NCBI GenBank assembly: GCA_031286085.1
Contig: JAITUX010000163.1
Span: 1 to 6,421 of the forward strand
DNA from: Candidatus Adiutrix sp.
GTDB taxonomy: Bacteria; Desulfobacterota; Desulfarculia; Adiutricales; Adiutricaceae
Reading direction: 5' to 3'
Length of the DNA: 6,421 nucleotides
Below the pieces are notes generated by a model that did no database searches, was not told the DNA's origin, and saw only the letters and a program-made list of their open reading frames with translations. The number at the start of each line of letters is the position of its first letter. Within the stretch, counting starts at the first letter, position 1. Positions 1-4,543 of this stretch are shown one piece after another. The translations under genes and the position numbers were made by a program.

Positions 1-100
1 TTGCCATATCCTTATCCATAGCCACAACCCGGTAGTGTTCGGCATAGGCTCCGGGAATGACCAGGAATAGCCAAATTCCGAAAAAAAAGAAAAGCCGCAC
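1..100 (-). CDS. Start of an unidentified exported protein (partial, runs off left edge)
   Basis: Read on the minus strand, this begins VRLFFFFGIWLFLVIPGAYA and continues EHYRVVAMDKDMA before the window ends. Visible features are one positive residue near the N-terminus, an unbroken hydrophobic core of about 14 residues, and an Ala-Tyr-Ala ending that is a classical signal peptidase I site. The mature protein would therefore be periplasmic, outer-membrane or secreted. The start is uncertain: GTG at 98-100 is the best in-frame choice because no ATG lies between it and the in-frame stop at 149-151, but no Shine-Dalgarno sequence precedes it. Only about 33 residues are visible, so no family can be named. 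The run of eight A at 81-88 encodes the phenylalanine stretch. The signal peptide pattern is clear; that the gene is intact is an inference. Confidence 0.45.
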   Translation of the reverse strand, partial: MRLFFFFGIWLFLVIPGAYAEHYRVVAMDKDMA

Positions 101-192
101 AGTATTTGAAATACGGCGCGGTCTGCACAGGTCTATGTTGAAAGTGGATTAGATGGCTAGAAGTTTGAGGAACCGCTGGCACAGAGCACCAT

Positions 193-366
193 CCAGAAAG
201 TATCTGGTTGGCCTCTCAATATAAAGAGGCCGGGCGCTCACTACAGCTCATAGAACTGCGGACAGTATTCCCTTGTGGGTATTTTATTCAGTCCACGCCC
301 GGCCAAGCCAGTAAGGTAGTTTGCTACCTTTTCGAGGGCACAAAAATACACGGCTGACCGGGCGTG
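193..366 (+). ncRNA. Candidate structured RNA with nested and competing hairpins
   Basis: Perfect inverted repeats follow each other. CCAGA/TCTGG at 193-197/203-207 closes a 5-nt loop. GGCCTCT/AGAGGCC at 210-216/225-231 closes an 8-nt loop. GGAC/GTCC lies at 260-263/291-294. AAGGTAG/CTACCTT at 313-319/324-330 has a TTTG loop. CACGCCCGG at 294-302 is the exact complement of CCGGGCGTG at 358-366, and AGCC/GGCT (306-309/352-355) nests inside it. CGCCCGGCC at 296-304 can instead pair over 9 bp with GGCCGGGCG at 228-236, so the two long pairings exclude each other. The strand is chosen only because the downstream group II-like motif and the antitoxin read plus. I do not recognise a named RNA family; tmRNA, RNase P, 6S and SRP RNA motifs are not evident. 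Confidence 0.35.
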
Positions 367-530
367 CGACCGCTATGAGGTATAGTGATTACCTAAAAGA
401 GATTATGCCATAGGGCCGGAGGGAAGTCAAGGCACGATGGATGGGCCGCTTGCCAAGGCGGGGAAAGGCTGGAATGTGGGGAAAGTAGAAAGTGAATATG
501 GAGCATCCGAGCGGGGCAGTAAAATAATCT
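364..530 (+). mobile_element. Possible group II intron 5' fragment (degenerate, no reverse transcriptase)
   Basis: From 364 the sequence opens GTGCGACC, matching the GUGYG 5' end of group II introns. It continues with a GGTA/TACC mini-hairpin (379-393) and AGAGATTATGCC, which resembles the start of domain I in bacterial chloroplast-like introns as I remember them. Purine-rich GGGAAG and GGGGAAAG segments and a CCGCTT/AAGGCGG hairpin follow. The resemblance fades at about 530. There is no intron-encoded reverse transcriptase and no recognisable domain V, so at best this is a truncated relic. No convincing EBS1/IBS1 pairing with the bases just upstream was found. The call rests on motif memory and is tentative. 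Confidence 0.3.
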
Positions 531-594
531 GGCGGTATTTATGACGGTATGTTTTCTTGGCTTAATTTTATATCTAATGTGATCAATATGTTAT

Positions 595-902
595 TTGTGC
601 TATTTTAGTCCTGCACGCGACCTGGGCCGCCAGAGGCCGGGGCAATGCGGGTGAAGGCCCAACTGGCGCTTTCCATTGACAGGATAATCAAGAACAGGGG
701 GCTGAGCCAGACCAAGGCGGCCCAAATCATCGGCCTGTCCCAACCCAAACTTTCAGATATGCTTAATGGCAAGTTCCGCGGAATAAGCGAGGCGAAGATG
801 CTGGAATGCATAACCCGCCTGGGCCGGGACGTCCAGATAGTCATCAATCCCCAGGCGCGACCGGCCAATGCCCGTGGGCATATTGAAGTCAGCCTAGGCT
901 AA
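595..902 (+). pseudogene. Orphan HigA2/XRE-type antitoxin, N-terminus frameshifted; C-terminal 85 residues intact from ATG 645
   Basis: The intact frame from ATG 645 encodes 85 residues. A helix-turn-helix (about residues 19-41: GLSQTKAAQIIGLSQPKLSD) is followed by a LGRDVQIVI strand and an ARGHIEV tail. This is the COG5606/HTH_37 pattern of antitoxins that bind their own promoter and neutralise RelE/HigB-like mRNA interferases. Family members carry about 20 more N-terminal residues ending like DLGLPDAEELLAKA. In the frame starting TTG 595 the DNA at 619-627 encodes Asp-Leu-Gly. Restoring one missing base within 628-632 yields DLGRPEAGAMRVKA, which aligns without gaps to the family. I infer a 1-base deletion. 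AGAGG at 632-636 lies 8 bases before ATG 645, so a shortened protein may still be made. No toxin gene adjoins on either side, so it is an orphan. Confidence 0.7.
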
Positions 903-917
903 AGGCGTAGCCTTTTT
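896..917 (+). terminator. Rho-independent terminator of the antitoxin gene
   Basis: AGGCTA (896-901) pairs with TAGCCT (908-913) over 6 bp, followed directly by TTTT. An overlapping alternative, AAAGGC/GCCTTT with a GTA loop, ends in the same T-run. The stop codon at 900-902 lies inside the stem, so termination immediately follows translation. Confidence 0.6.
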
Positions 918-1126
918 GGCATCAAAGTAAAACCGGAACTCGCCTGCGGCTCAGACATCCGGCGGCGCACCGGAACTCCCGCCCTGAACTCACATAGGCG
1001 GTTTTCTGTTTGCTCTGACAGAAGGCTATATTTTGCCGACTGCCAGAGCAAGTTTTTCTGAGCCTAAGCGATTCAAAACTTTTCGAGGGCCTTGAAACCG
1101 CTTTTGTGGCCACTGCCTGTGGAAGG
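903..1126. other. Gene-free spacer between convergent antitoxin and transporter genes
   Basis: No coding potential is evident on either strand. The spacer holds a 10-base direct repeat (ACCGGAACTC at 932-941 and 969-978), a strong terminator-like hairpin at 1010-1057 and an imperfect palindrome around 1081-1097. Its right part is the 3' flank of the convergent transporter gene. Confidence 0.5.
1010..1057 (+). terminator. Second terminator-like hairpin, plus orientation
   Basis: TTGCTCTGACAG (1010-1021) pairs with CTGCCAGAGCAA (1040-1051) over 12 positions with a single G-T wobble. An inner GGC/GCC pair (1024-1026/1035-1037) extends the stem. TTTTT follows at 1053-1057. The T-run lies on the plus side, so it should stop plus-strand transcripts from running antisense into the transporter. 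No comparable T-run follows it on the minus strand, so it is not obviously the transporter's own terminator. Confidence 0.5.
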
Positions 1127-2347
1127 TCAGGCCACTTTTTTGGGCGTGGCCAAGGCGGGAATGATGAGGGCGATGACAAACATAAAGGCCGTGATTAAGA
1201 GGGCCTGCTTGTAATCGCCGGCAGACTGGCGGATCTGGGCATAGAGCATGGGCCCCACGATGCCGGCCGCCCCCCAGGCGGTCAGCATCCAGCCGTAAAT
1301 CCGCCCGACGTATTTTGTACCGAAGGTATCCGCCGCATAAGCCGGCATGGTGGCGAAGCCGCCGCCCAGGCAGGCGTAGATGTAGCAGCCCAGGATGATA
1401 AATATGGTGAGGCTTGAAGAGGTGTACAAAACGTAAAAGACGATGGCCTGGGTGATGAACAAGGTGTAGAACACCTGGCGGCGGCCGATCTTATCGGAGA
1501 TCGAAGCCCAGAACAGCCGGCCGATACCATTGAAAATGGCAAATAAAAGCATGAGCGCGCCGGCCAGCTTCGCCTTGTCGGCCACACTGTCCGTCATGAG
1601 TTCCTGGGCCATGGGCGAGGCCTGTGAAATCACGGCCATGCCGGCGGTGATGTTAATGAACAGCATGAGCCAGAAGAGGTAAAAGTACTTTGTCCGAACG
1701 GCTTCGCCCAAGGTCGCGCCGGCCGTGGGAGCGCTGGCTGTGGGAGTCCAGCCGGCCGGAGCGTAGCCCACCGGCGGGGCGATCATTAATTGGCCGGCGG
1801 CGACAACGGCCACCAAAAAGATGGCGCCAAAAATATAGAGGGTCGTGGCAACGCCCATGCTGACGATCATGCCGGGCGCCAAGGCGGCCATCAGGCCGGA
1901 GCCGAGGCCGAAGCCCATGACCGCCAAGCCGGTAATCAGGCCGCGCTTGTCAGGGAACCATTTAACCAGCGTGGCGATGGGCGTTATATAGCCAAAACCC
2001 AGGCCTATGCCGCAAATCAAGCCATAGCCGAGATAAATGACGGTCAGGGAGCCGATCTTGTCGCCGTAGCCTGTAATCAGGATGCCCAAGCCGAAAAGAA
2101 TGCCGCCGATGGTGGCGACGATGCGTGGGCCCTTGGTGTCAAGGATATAGCCGCCCACCGCGGCTGCGAGGGACAGGACGACGATCACCATCGTAAAAGC
2201 AATGGTGATATCGGCCCTGGTCCAGCCATGATTATCCATGAGCGGCTTTACAAACACGCTCCAGGCGTAAACAGTGCCAAGGCAAGCCTGCATTACGATG
2301 CCCGCAATGGCGATAGCCCAACGATTTGGGTAATCTTTCTCCGTCAT
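1127..2347 (-). CDS. OFA-family major facilitator (oxalate/formate antiporter-like), 406 aa
   Basis: This is a 12-helix inner-membrane carrier of the major facilitator superfamily, closest to the OFA family (OxlT relatives) that exchange small carboxylates. Recognisable signatures are GIVMQACLGTVYAWSVF in helix 1 (residues 16-32), KWFPDKRGLITGLAVMGFGLG after helix 4 (129-149), DKIGRR after helix 8 (285-290), and GRIYGWMLTAWGAAGIVGP in helix 11 (348-366). A Pro/Ala-rich central loop (about 190-215) separates the two six-helix halves. The start is ATG at 2345-2347, because AAGGAG lies 8 bases upstream and the N-terminus MTEKDYPNRW leads straight into helix 1; an 80-residue upstream in-frame extension lacks such support. 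Arg277 in helix 8 may correspond to the OxlT oxalate-binding arginine, but helix 11 has no lysine, so oxalate itself is doubtful. It is transcribed divergently from the XRE gene at 2706. Family certain; substrate unknown. Confidence 0.9.
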   Translation of the reverse strand: MTEKDYPNRWAIAIAGIVMQACLGTVYAWSVFVKPLMDNHGWTRADITIAFTMVIVVLSLAAAVGGYILDTKGPRIVATIGGILFGLGILITGYGDKIGSLTVIYLGYGLICGIGLGFGYITPIATLVKWFPDKRGLITGLAVMGFGLGSGLMAALAPGMIVSMGVATTLYIFGAIFLVAVVAAGQLMIAPPVGYAPAGWTPTASAPTAGATLGEAVRTKYFYLFWLMLFINITAGMAVISQASPMAQELMTDSVADKAKLAGALMLLFAIFNGIGRLFWASISDKIGRRQVFYTLFITQAIVFYVLYTSSSLTIFIILGCYIYACLGGGFATMPAYAADTFGTKYVGRIYGWMLTAWGAAGIVGPMLYAQIRQSAGDYKQALLITAFMFVIALIIPALATPKKVA

Positions 2348-2407
2348 AAGAAAACTCCTTAACATGTTTGTCTGGCGATCCAGGTGGTAAACATTGAGGG
2401 CGGAAAG

Positions 2408-2435
2408 ATGTGTAAACTTTCCCCGCCATGTGTAA
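2408..2435. promoter_or_regulatory. Paired ATGTGTAA direct repeats upstream of the transporter
   Basis: ATGTGTAA occurs at 2408-2415 and again at 2428-2435, exactly 20 bp apart, i.e. two helical turns. This places them 61-88 bases before the transporter start. A related GTAAAC lies at 2387-2392. Same-face spacing of identical octamers suggests a binding site for a dimeric or cooperative regulator. No convincing -35/-10 pair for the transporter was found next to them. Confidence 0.3.
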
Positions 2436-2652
2436 TCAACACGGACTCGACTTGGCGCAGATCTTGACTTTAGTAATAAAGCTAACTTATTAGGCCAGGT
2501 CATAAAACCCGGCCGCTGAATGTCAGCACTAAAGCCAAAACTCGGCATTATTCGGCCTGGACTTCTGGAATGACCGGAAGCCAGCAAAGCCGGATTTGTT
2601 CATGAAAGACCTAAGGCAATATAACACAAACGAGAAGCAACTACAACTCCTT

Positions 2653-2691
2653 TTGCAATTAGCAAGGCGTTCAAATGTATAGTAATATAAT
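2653..2691 (+). promoter_or_regulatory. Candidate promoter of the XRE regulator
   Basis: TTGCAA (2653-2658) lies 17 bases before TGTATA (2676-2681), overlapping TATAGT at 2678-2683. A perfect TATAAT follows at 2686-2691 but has no good -35 and would start transcription almost on top of the ribosome binding site. Which -10 is used cannot be decided from sequence. Confidence 0.4.
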
Positions 2692-2705
2692 CAGGAAAAG
2701 AGACG

Positions 2706-3020
2706 TTGATTGTGGAAATATTGGAGAAAATAAAGCAACTTCAGACAGAAAGAGGTTGGAGCACATACAAACTGGCGCAGGAAGCTAAAATCCCTCAATC
2801 CACGCTTTCAAATCTGTCCAAGCGAAACAACTCCCCCACAGTATCAACTCTACAGGCGGTATGTCATGCTTTTGGGATATCCCTGGGCCAGTTTTTCTCC
2901 TCGCTGGGCGAAGACAAGCTGACGCCAGAACAGTCTGAACTTCTTAAAAACTGGGCGCTTTTATCAAGAATGCAGAAAGGGAAAGTTACAGCGTATATAC
3001 AAGGGTTATTGGAGAAATGA
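2706..3020 (+). CDS. XRE-family transcriptional regulator, 104 aa, AT-rich
   Basis: A cytoplasmic DNA-binding protein. The N-terminal helix EILEKIKQLQTERGW leads into a Cro/C1-type helix-turn-helix: STYKLAQEAKIPQSTLSNLSK at about residues 19-39, then SPTVSTLQAVCHAFGISLGQFF. The C-terminal third (about 69-104) is LTPEQSELLKNW followed by a helix ending in Lys. This layout is common in small Firmicutes and phage regulators. The start is ambiguous: TTG at 2706 has AGGA 9 bases upstream, whereas GTG at 2712 gives the shorter MEILEKIK start often seen in relatives. Base composition is clearly more AT-rich than the operon downstream, suggesting horizontal acquisition. It faces away from the transporter across a shared intergenic region, so it may regulate itself, the transporter or both; that is inference. 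Confidence 0.85.
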   Translation: MIVEILEKIKQLQTERGWSTYKLAQEAKIPQSTLSNLSKRNNSPTVSTLQAVCHAFGISLGQFFSSLGEDKLTPEQSELLKNWALLSRMQKGKVTAYIQGLLEK

Positions 3021-3121
3021 GGGTCTGTAAACGTCTGCTCAAGACCAAATGACGCGGATTAACAACCTTAACAGAAATACGCCGGTCTTATGAAAAAGGG
3101 GATGACGGCCTTGGCCCGGGC

Positions 3122-3150
3122 TTGTGGAGCGGGGCCGGTCGTGATATTAT
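3122..3150 (+). promoter_or_regulatory. Extended -10 promoter for the zinc-ribbon operon
   Basis: TTGTGG (3122-3127) is separated by 17 bases from TATTAT (3145-3150), which is preceded by TG at 3142-3143 with one intervening base, the extended -10 arrangement. Expected transcription start is near 3157, giving a leader of about 165 nt before the first gene. The -35 is weak, the -10 strong. Confidence 0.45.
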
Positions 3151-3154
3151 GCCC

Positions 3155-3317
3155 GGTATCGTTGTTAATACCAAGCCGCATTCAATCAAAATTGAATGTC
3201 TGGCGCCAGGGTTTTTGAAAAAACAGGGCGGCTTTTTCAAAAACTTGCGGGCGGCGATAAATAGTCGCCCGCCCTTGGCCTTCAAAATAAACCTTTTTGC
3301 GGGCCTGAAGGGAGGCC
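3155..3317 (+). promoter_or_regulatory. Five-hairpin structured leader of the zinc-ribbon operon
   Basis: Five inverted repeats follow in series. GGTAT/ATACC lies at 3155-3159/3168-3172, and CATTCAAT/ATTGAATG at 3179-3186/3191-3198 with a CAAA loop. GTTTTTGAAAAA/TTTTTCAAAAAC lies at 3211-3222/3233-3244, perfect over 12 bp with a 10-nt loop. GCGGGCG/CGCCCGC lies at 3247-3253/3266-3272. GGCCT/AGGCC at 3302-3306/3313-3317 contains part of the ribosome binding site. GGGCGG in the third loop (3226-3231) can alternatively pair with CCGCCC (3269-3274), disrupting the fourth stem. No known riboswitch consensus is recognised. Confidence 0.4.
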
Positions 3318-3321
3318 ATCC

Positions 3322-3564
3322 ATGCAAATCGTCGTTGATCCTTCCGGGCACAAAATCGAAGTCACCTGCCCGGGGTGCGGCCAGAAAGTGGTCTTCACCC
3401 TGGCCGAGGCCGGCAGTTCCATCTTCTGCCGCGGCTGCGGCATCAAAATCGAGATACTCAGCGAAGAGCTGGAGAGCCTGAAGAAGCGGATTGAAAGCGC
3501 GGAAGGGGGGTCGGGCCAAGGCCCCGGCACGGCCACGGGCGGAGAACGGGGGGGTTCGGCGTAA
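3322..3564 (+). CDS. Small four-cysteine zinc-ribbon protein, 80 aa
   Basis: A short cytoplasmic protein with two CxxC knuckles, CPGCG (Cys16, Cys19) and CRGCG (Cys36, Cys39), 17 residues apart. This is the spacing of a treble-clef or rubredoxin-like zinc ribbon. Residues 47-60 (EELESLKKRIESAE) form a short amphipathic, possibly coiled-coil helix, and the last 20 residues are a Gly-rich disordered tail. No enzymatic motif is present, so a binding, scaffold or metallochaperone role is more likely than catalysis. The start has an excellent AAGGGAGG (3308-3315) six bases upstream, part of which is held in a hairpin. Its TAA overlaps the next ATG by one base (TAATG), so it is translationally coupled to the TSCPD gene. 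No named family is recognised with confidence. Confidence 0.8.
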   Translation: MQIVVDPSGHKIEVTCPGCGQKVVFTLAEAGSSIFCRGCGIKIEILSEELESLKKRIESAEGGSGQGPGTATGGERGGSA

Positions 3565-3875
3565 TGGCCGTTTCCAGGCACAGATTCACGCCCCGGGGCG
3601 TATGCGCCAAAAGGATTCATTTTGAACTGGAGAACGGGATTATCCGCCGCCTGCGCTTTCAGGGCGGCTGCCCGGGCAATCTCGAGGGGCTGGCCCGGCT
3701 GGCCGACGGCCGGCCGGCCCGGGAACTGATAGGGCTTTTGGCCGGCCTGACTTGCGGCGAAAAGGAAACGTCCTGTCCGGATCAACTGGCCCGGGCCCTG
3801 GAAAAGGCTCTTGAACGGCGGCCCGGCCGCCAGGAAAAGGGCGGGCGCCAACAAAGGGGAGGATGCCAAAAATGA
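3564..3875 (+). CDS. TIGR03905-type four-cysteine TSCPD-domain protein, 103 aa
   Basis: The body matches the small TSCPD family: FTPRGVCAKRIHFELENG, then FQGGCPGNLEGLARL, then LTCGEKETSCPDQLARAL. The four invariant cysteines are Cys14, Cys36, Cys64 and Cys71, the last inside the naming TSCPD motif (69-73). The same fold occurs at the C-terminus of cobalamin-dependent (class II) ribonucleotide reductases, where its cysteines are thought to bind metal or act in thiol chemistry. The stand-alone version is uncharacterised. Residues after about 84 form a basic, Gly/Gln-rich tail, RRPGRQEKGGRQQRGGCQK, with an extra Cys101; this DNA also carries the ribosome binding site of the next gene, so the tail may be constrained by that signal. 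The start overlaps the preceding stop by one base, and the stop overlaps the next ATG as ATGA. Confidence 0.88.
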   Translation: MAVSRHRFTPRGVCAKRIHFELENGIIRRLRFQGGCPGNLEGLARLADGRPARELIGLLAGLTCGEKETSCPDQLARALEKALERRPGRQEKGGRQQRGGCQK

Positions 3876-4363
3876 CGGAAGCGGAACCGGCCGGGCGCCC
3901 GCCGCGCCTCTCGCCCCTGGACCGCCGGCTGGTGGAAATGGAGCTGGCCGCGCTCTTCAACGCCGCCATAGCCGAGCGTTACGGCCCCGAGGCGGCCCTG
4001 GAAATCCTGCGGGCCGTGGTCGGCCGGGCGGCCGCCTGTTCGGCGGCTGAAATTCTCCGCCGGCAGCCGAAACAGGGCTTGGCGGACTTGTGGGCCGTCT
4101 GGCAAACCTTGGGCGGCGAAGGCCGGCTTGACCTGGAACTCCTGGAACTGGGCCCCCGGGACCTGCGCTTCCGCGTCCGCCGCTGCGCCTACGCCGAAGC
4201 CTACCGGGCCATGAATCTGGCGGACCTGGGCCTGGAGTTCAGCTGCCGACGCGACGGCCCCTTTGCCCAGGCCCTCTTGCCCGGGGTTGAAATGCGCCAG
4301 TCGCCCACCATCATGGAGGGCCGCGAGAGCTGCTTGTTCGAATACCGTTACGAGGGGCCATAG
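3872..4363 (+). CDS. L-2-amino-thiazoline-4-carboxylate hydrolase family protein, 163 aa
   Basis: The C-terminal half carries the ATC-hydrolase (PF14196) pattern: FRVRRCAYAEAYRAMNL (100-116), LEFSCRRDGPFAQALLPGVE (121-140), then SPTIMEGRESCLFEYRYEG (144-162). Cys105, Cys125 and Cys154 fall at positions where the family keeps cysteines. Characterised members open the thiazoline ring of ATC to S- or N-carbamoyl-cysteine in bacterial cysteine synthesis from thiazolines, but many homologues have unknown substrates. The N-terminal half (13-95) is helical and less conserved. I chose ATG 3872 rather than ATG 3863 because AAAGGGGAGG ends at 3862: it abuts 3863 but lies 9 bases from 3872, and 3872 makes the ATGA overlap with the previous stop. 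It is the last gene of the operon; no clear terminator follows before the next promoter. Family fairly secure; substrate unknown. Confidence 0.75.
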   Translation: MTEAEPAGRPPRLSPLDRRLVEMELAALFNAAIAERYGPEAALEILRAVVGRAAACSAAEILRRQPKQGLADLWAVWQTLGGEGRLDLELLELGPRDLRFRVRRCAYAEAYRAMNLADLGLEFSCRRDGPFAQALLPGVEMRQSPTIMEGRESCLFEYRYEGP

Positions 4364-4385
4364 ATTCACCCGGCGGGCCGCCGTC

Positions 4386-4414
4386 TTGACTTTTCCCCGG
4401 CCCCATGTTTTAAT
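4386..4414 (+). promoter_or_regulatory. Strong sigma-70 promoter of the chemoreceptor gene
   Basis: TTGACT (4386-4391) and TTTAAT (4409-4414) each match the consensus hexamer at 5 of 6 positions with the ideal 17-base spacer. The predicted transcription start is near 4421, giving a leader of about 120 nt. It begins 23 bases after the preceding stop, so the chemoreceptor is expressed independently of the upstream operon. The leader holds a small ACTTT/AAAGT hairpin (4476-4480/4485-4489) but no recognised riboswitch. Confidence 0.65.
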
Positions 4415-4543
4415 TTTATGTTGCATTATAACTGCCTGACAGCGGACGCCCGCCCGGTTCGCCGTGTTCCCCGAAACTTTGGCGAAAGTCCTCGGATCCC
4501 CGCTTCAAGCCGCCTGGCCTGACATCGTGAGAGGAGCGCCCTA

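Larger units (their letters stand above)
101..594. other. Gene-free, structure-rich region between the exported protein and the antitoxin
   Basis: I see no convincing open reading frame on either strand here. The stretch contains several hairpins at 193-366 and a group II intron-like segment starting at 364, listed separately. From about 531 it becomes AT-rich, with no convincing -35/-10 pair. A RelE/HigB-type toxin gene, expected next to the antitoxin that follows, is absent. Confidence 0.6.
2348..2705. other. Divergent AT-rich intergenic region between transporter and XRE regulator
   Basis: This 358-bp region holds no supported gene. Besides the ATGTGTAA pair it contains an inverted repeat, TAATAA/TTATTA at 2474-2479/2487-2492, that could be an operator. 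The promoter of the XRE gene lies at its right end. The minus-strand reading frame into 2587 is an unsupported extension of the transporter. Confidence 0.5.

Noticed and set aside
328..1090. Shared 12-mer CTTTTCGAGGGC at 328-339 and 1079-1090
   Set aside because: The flanking bases do not match, so this may be coincidence; there is not enough to call a repeat family.
1790..2362. 190-codon open frame on the plus strand across the transporter
   Set aside because: The product is rich in Asp, Gly, Ala, His and Gln with no recognisable fold, and lies antisense to a clear 12-helix carrier.
2464..2492. Plus-strand TTGACT with TTATTA after 17 bases, resembling a promoter
   Set aside because: It would give a 200-nt leader for the XRE gene, its -10 coincides with an inverted repeat, and a closer promoter is available at 2653-2691.
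2348..2587. 80-residue N-terminal extension of the transporter frame
   Set aside because: A strong AAGGAG precedes ATG 2347, helix 1 follows at the normal distance, and the extension reads like non-coding sequence; family members do not have it.
3088..3519. Minus-strand frame of 143 codons over the zinc-ribbon leader
   Set aside because: It overlaps the promoter, leader hairpins and the plus-strand zinc-ribbon gene, and has no recognisable motif or ribosome binding site.
4371..4383. CGGCGGGCCGCCG palindrome after the hydrolase gene as a terminator
   Set aside because: It leaves too small a loop for a full stem, lacks a following T-run and abuts the -35 element of the next promoter.
4421..4543. 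Possible riboswitch, for example cyclic-di-GMP type, in the chemoreceptor leader
   Set aside because: Apart from a 5-bp ACTTT/AAAGT hairpin, none of the conserved motifs of known riboswitch classes could be seen.
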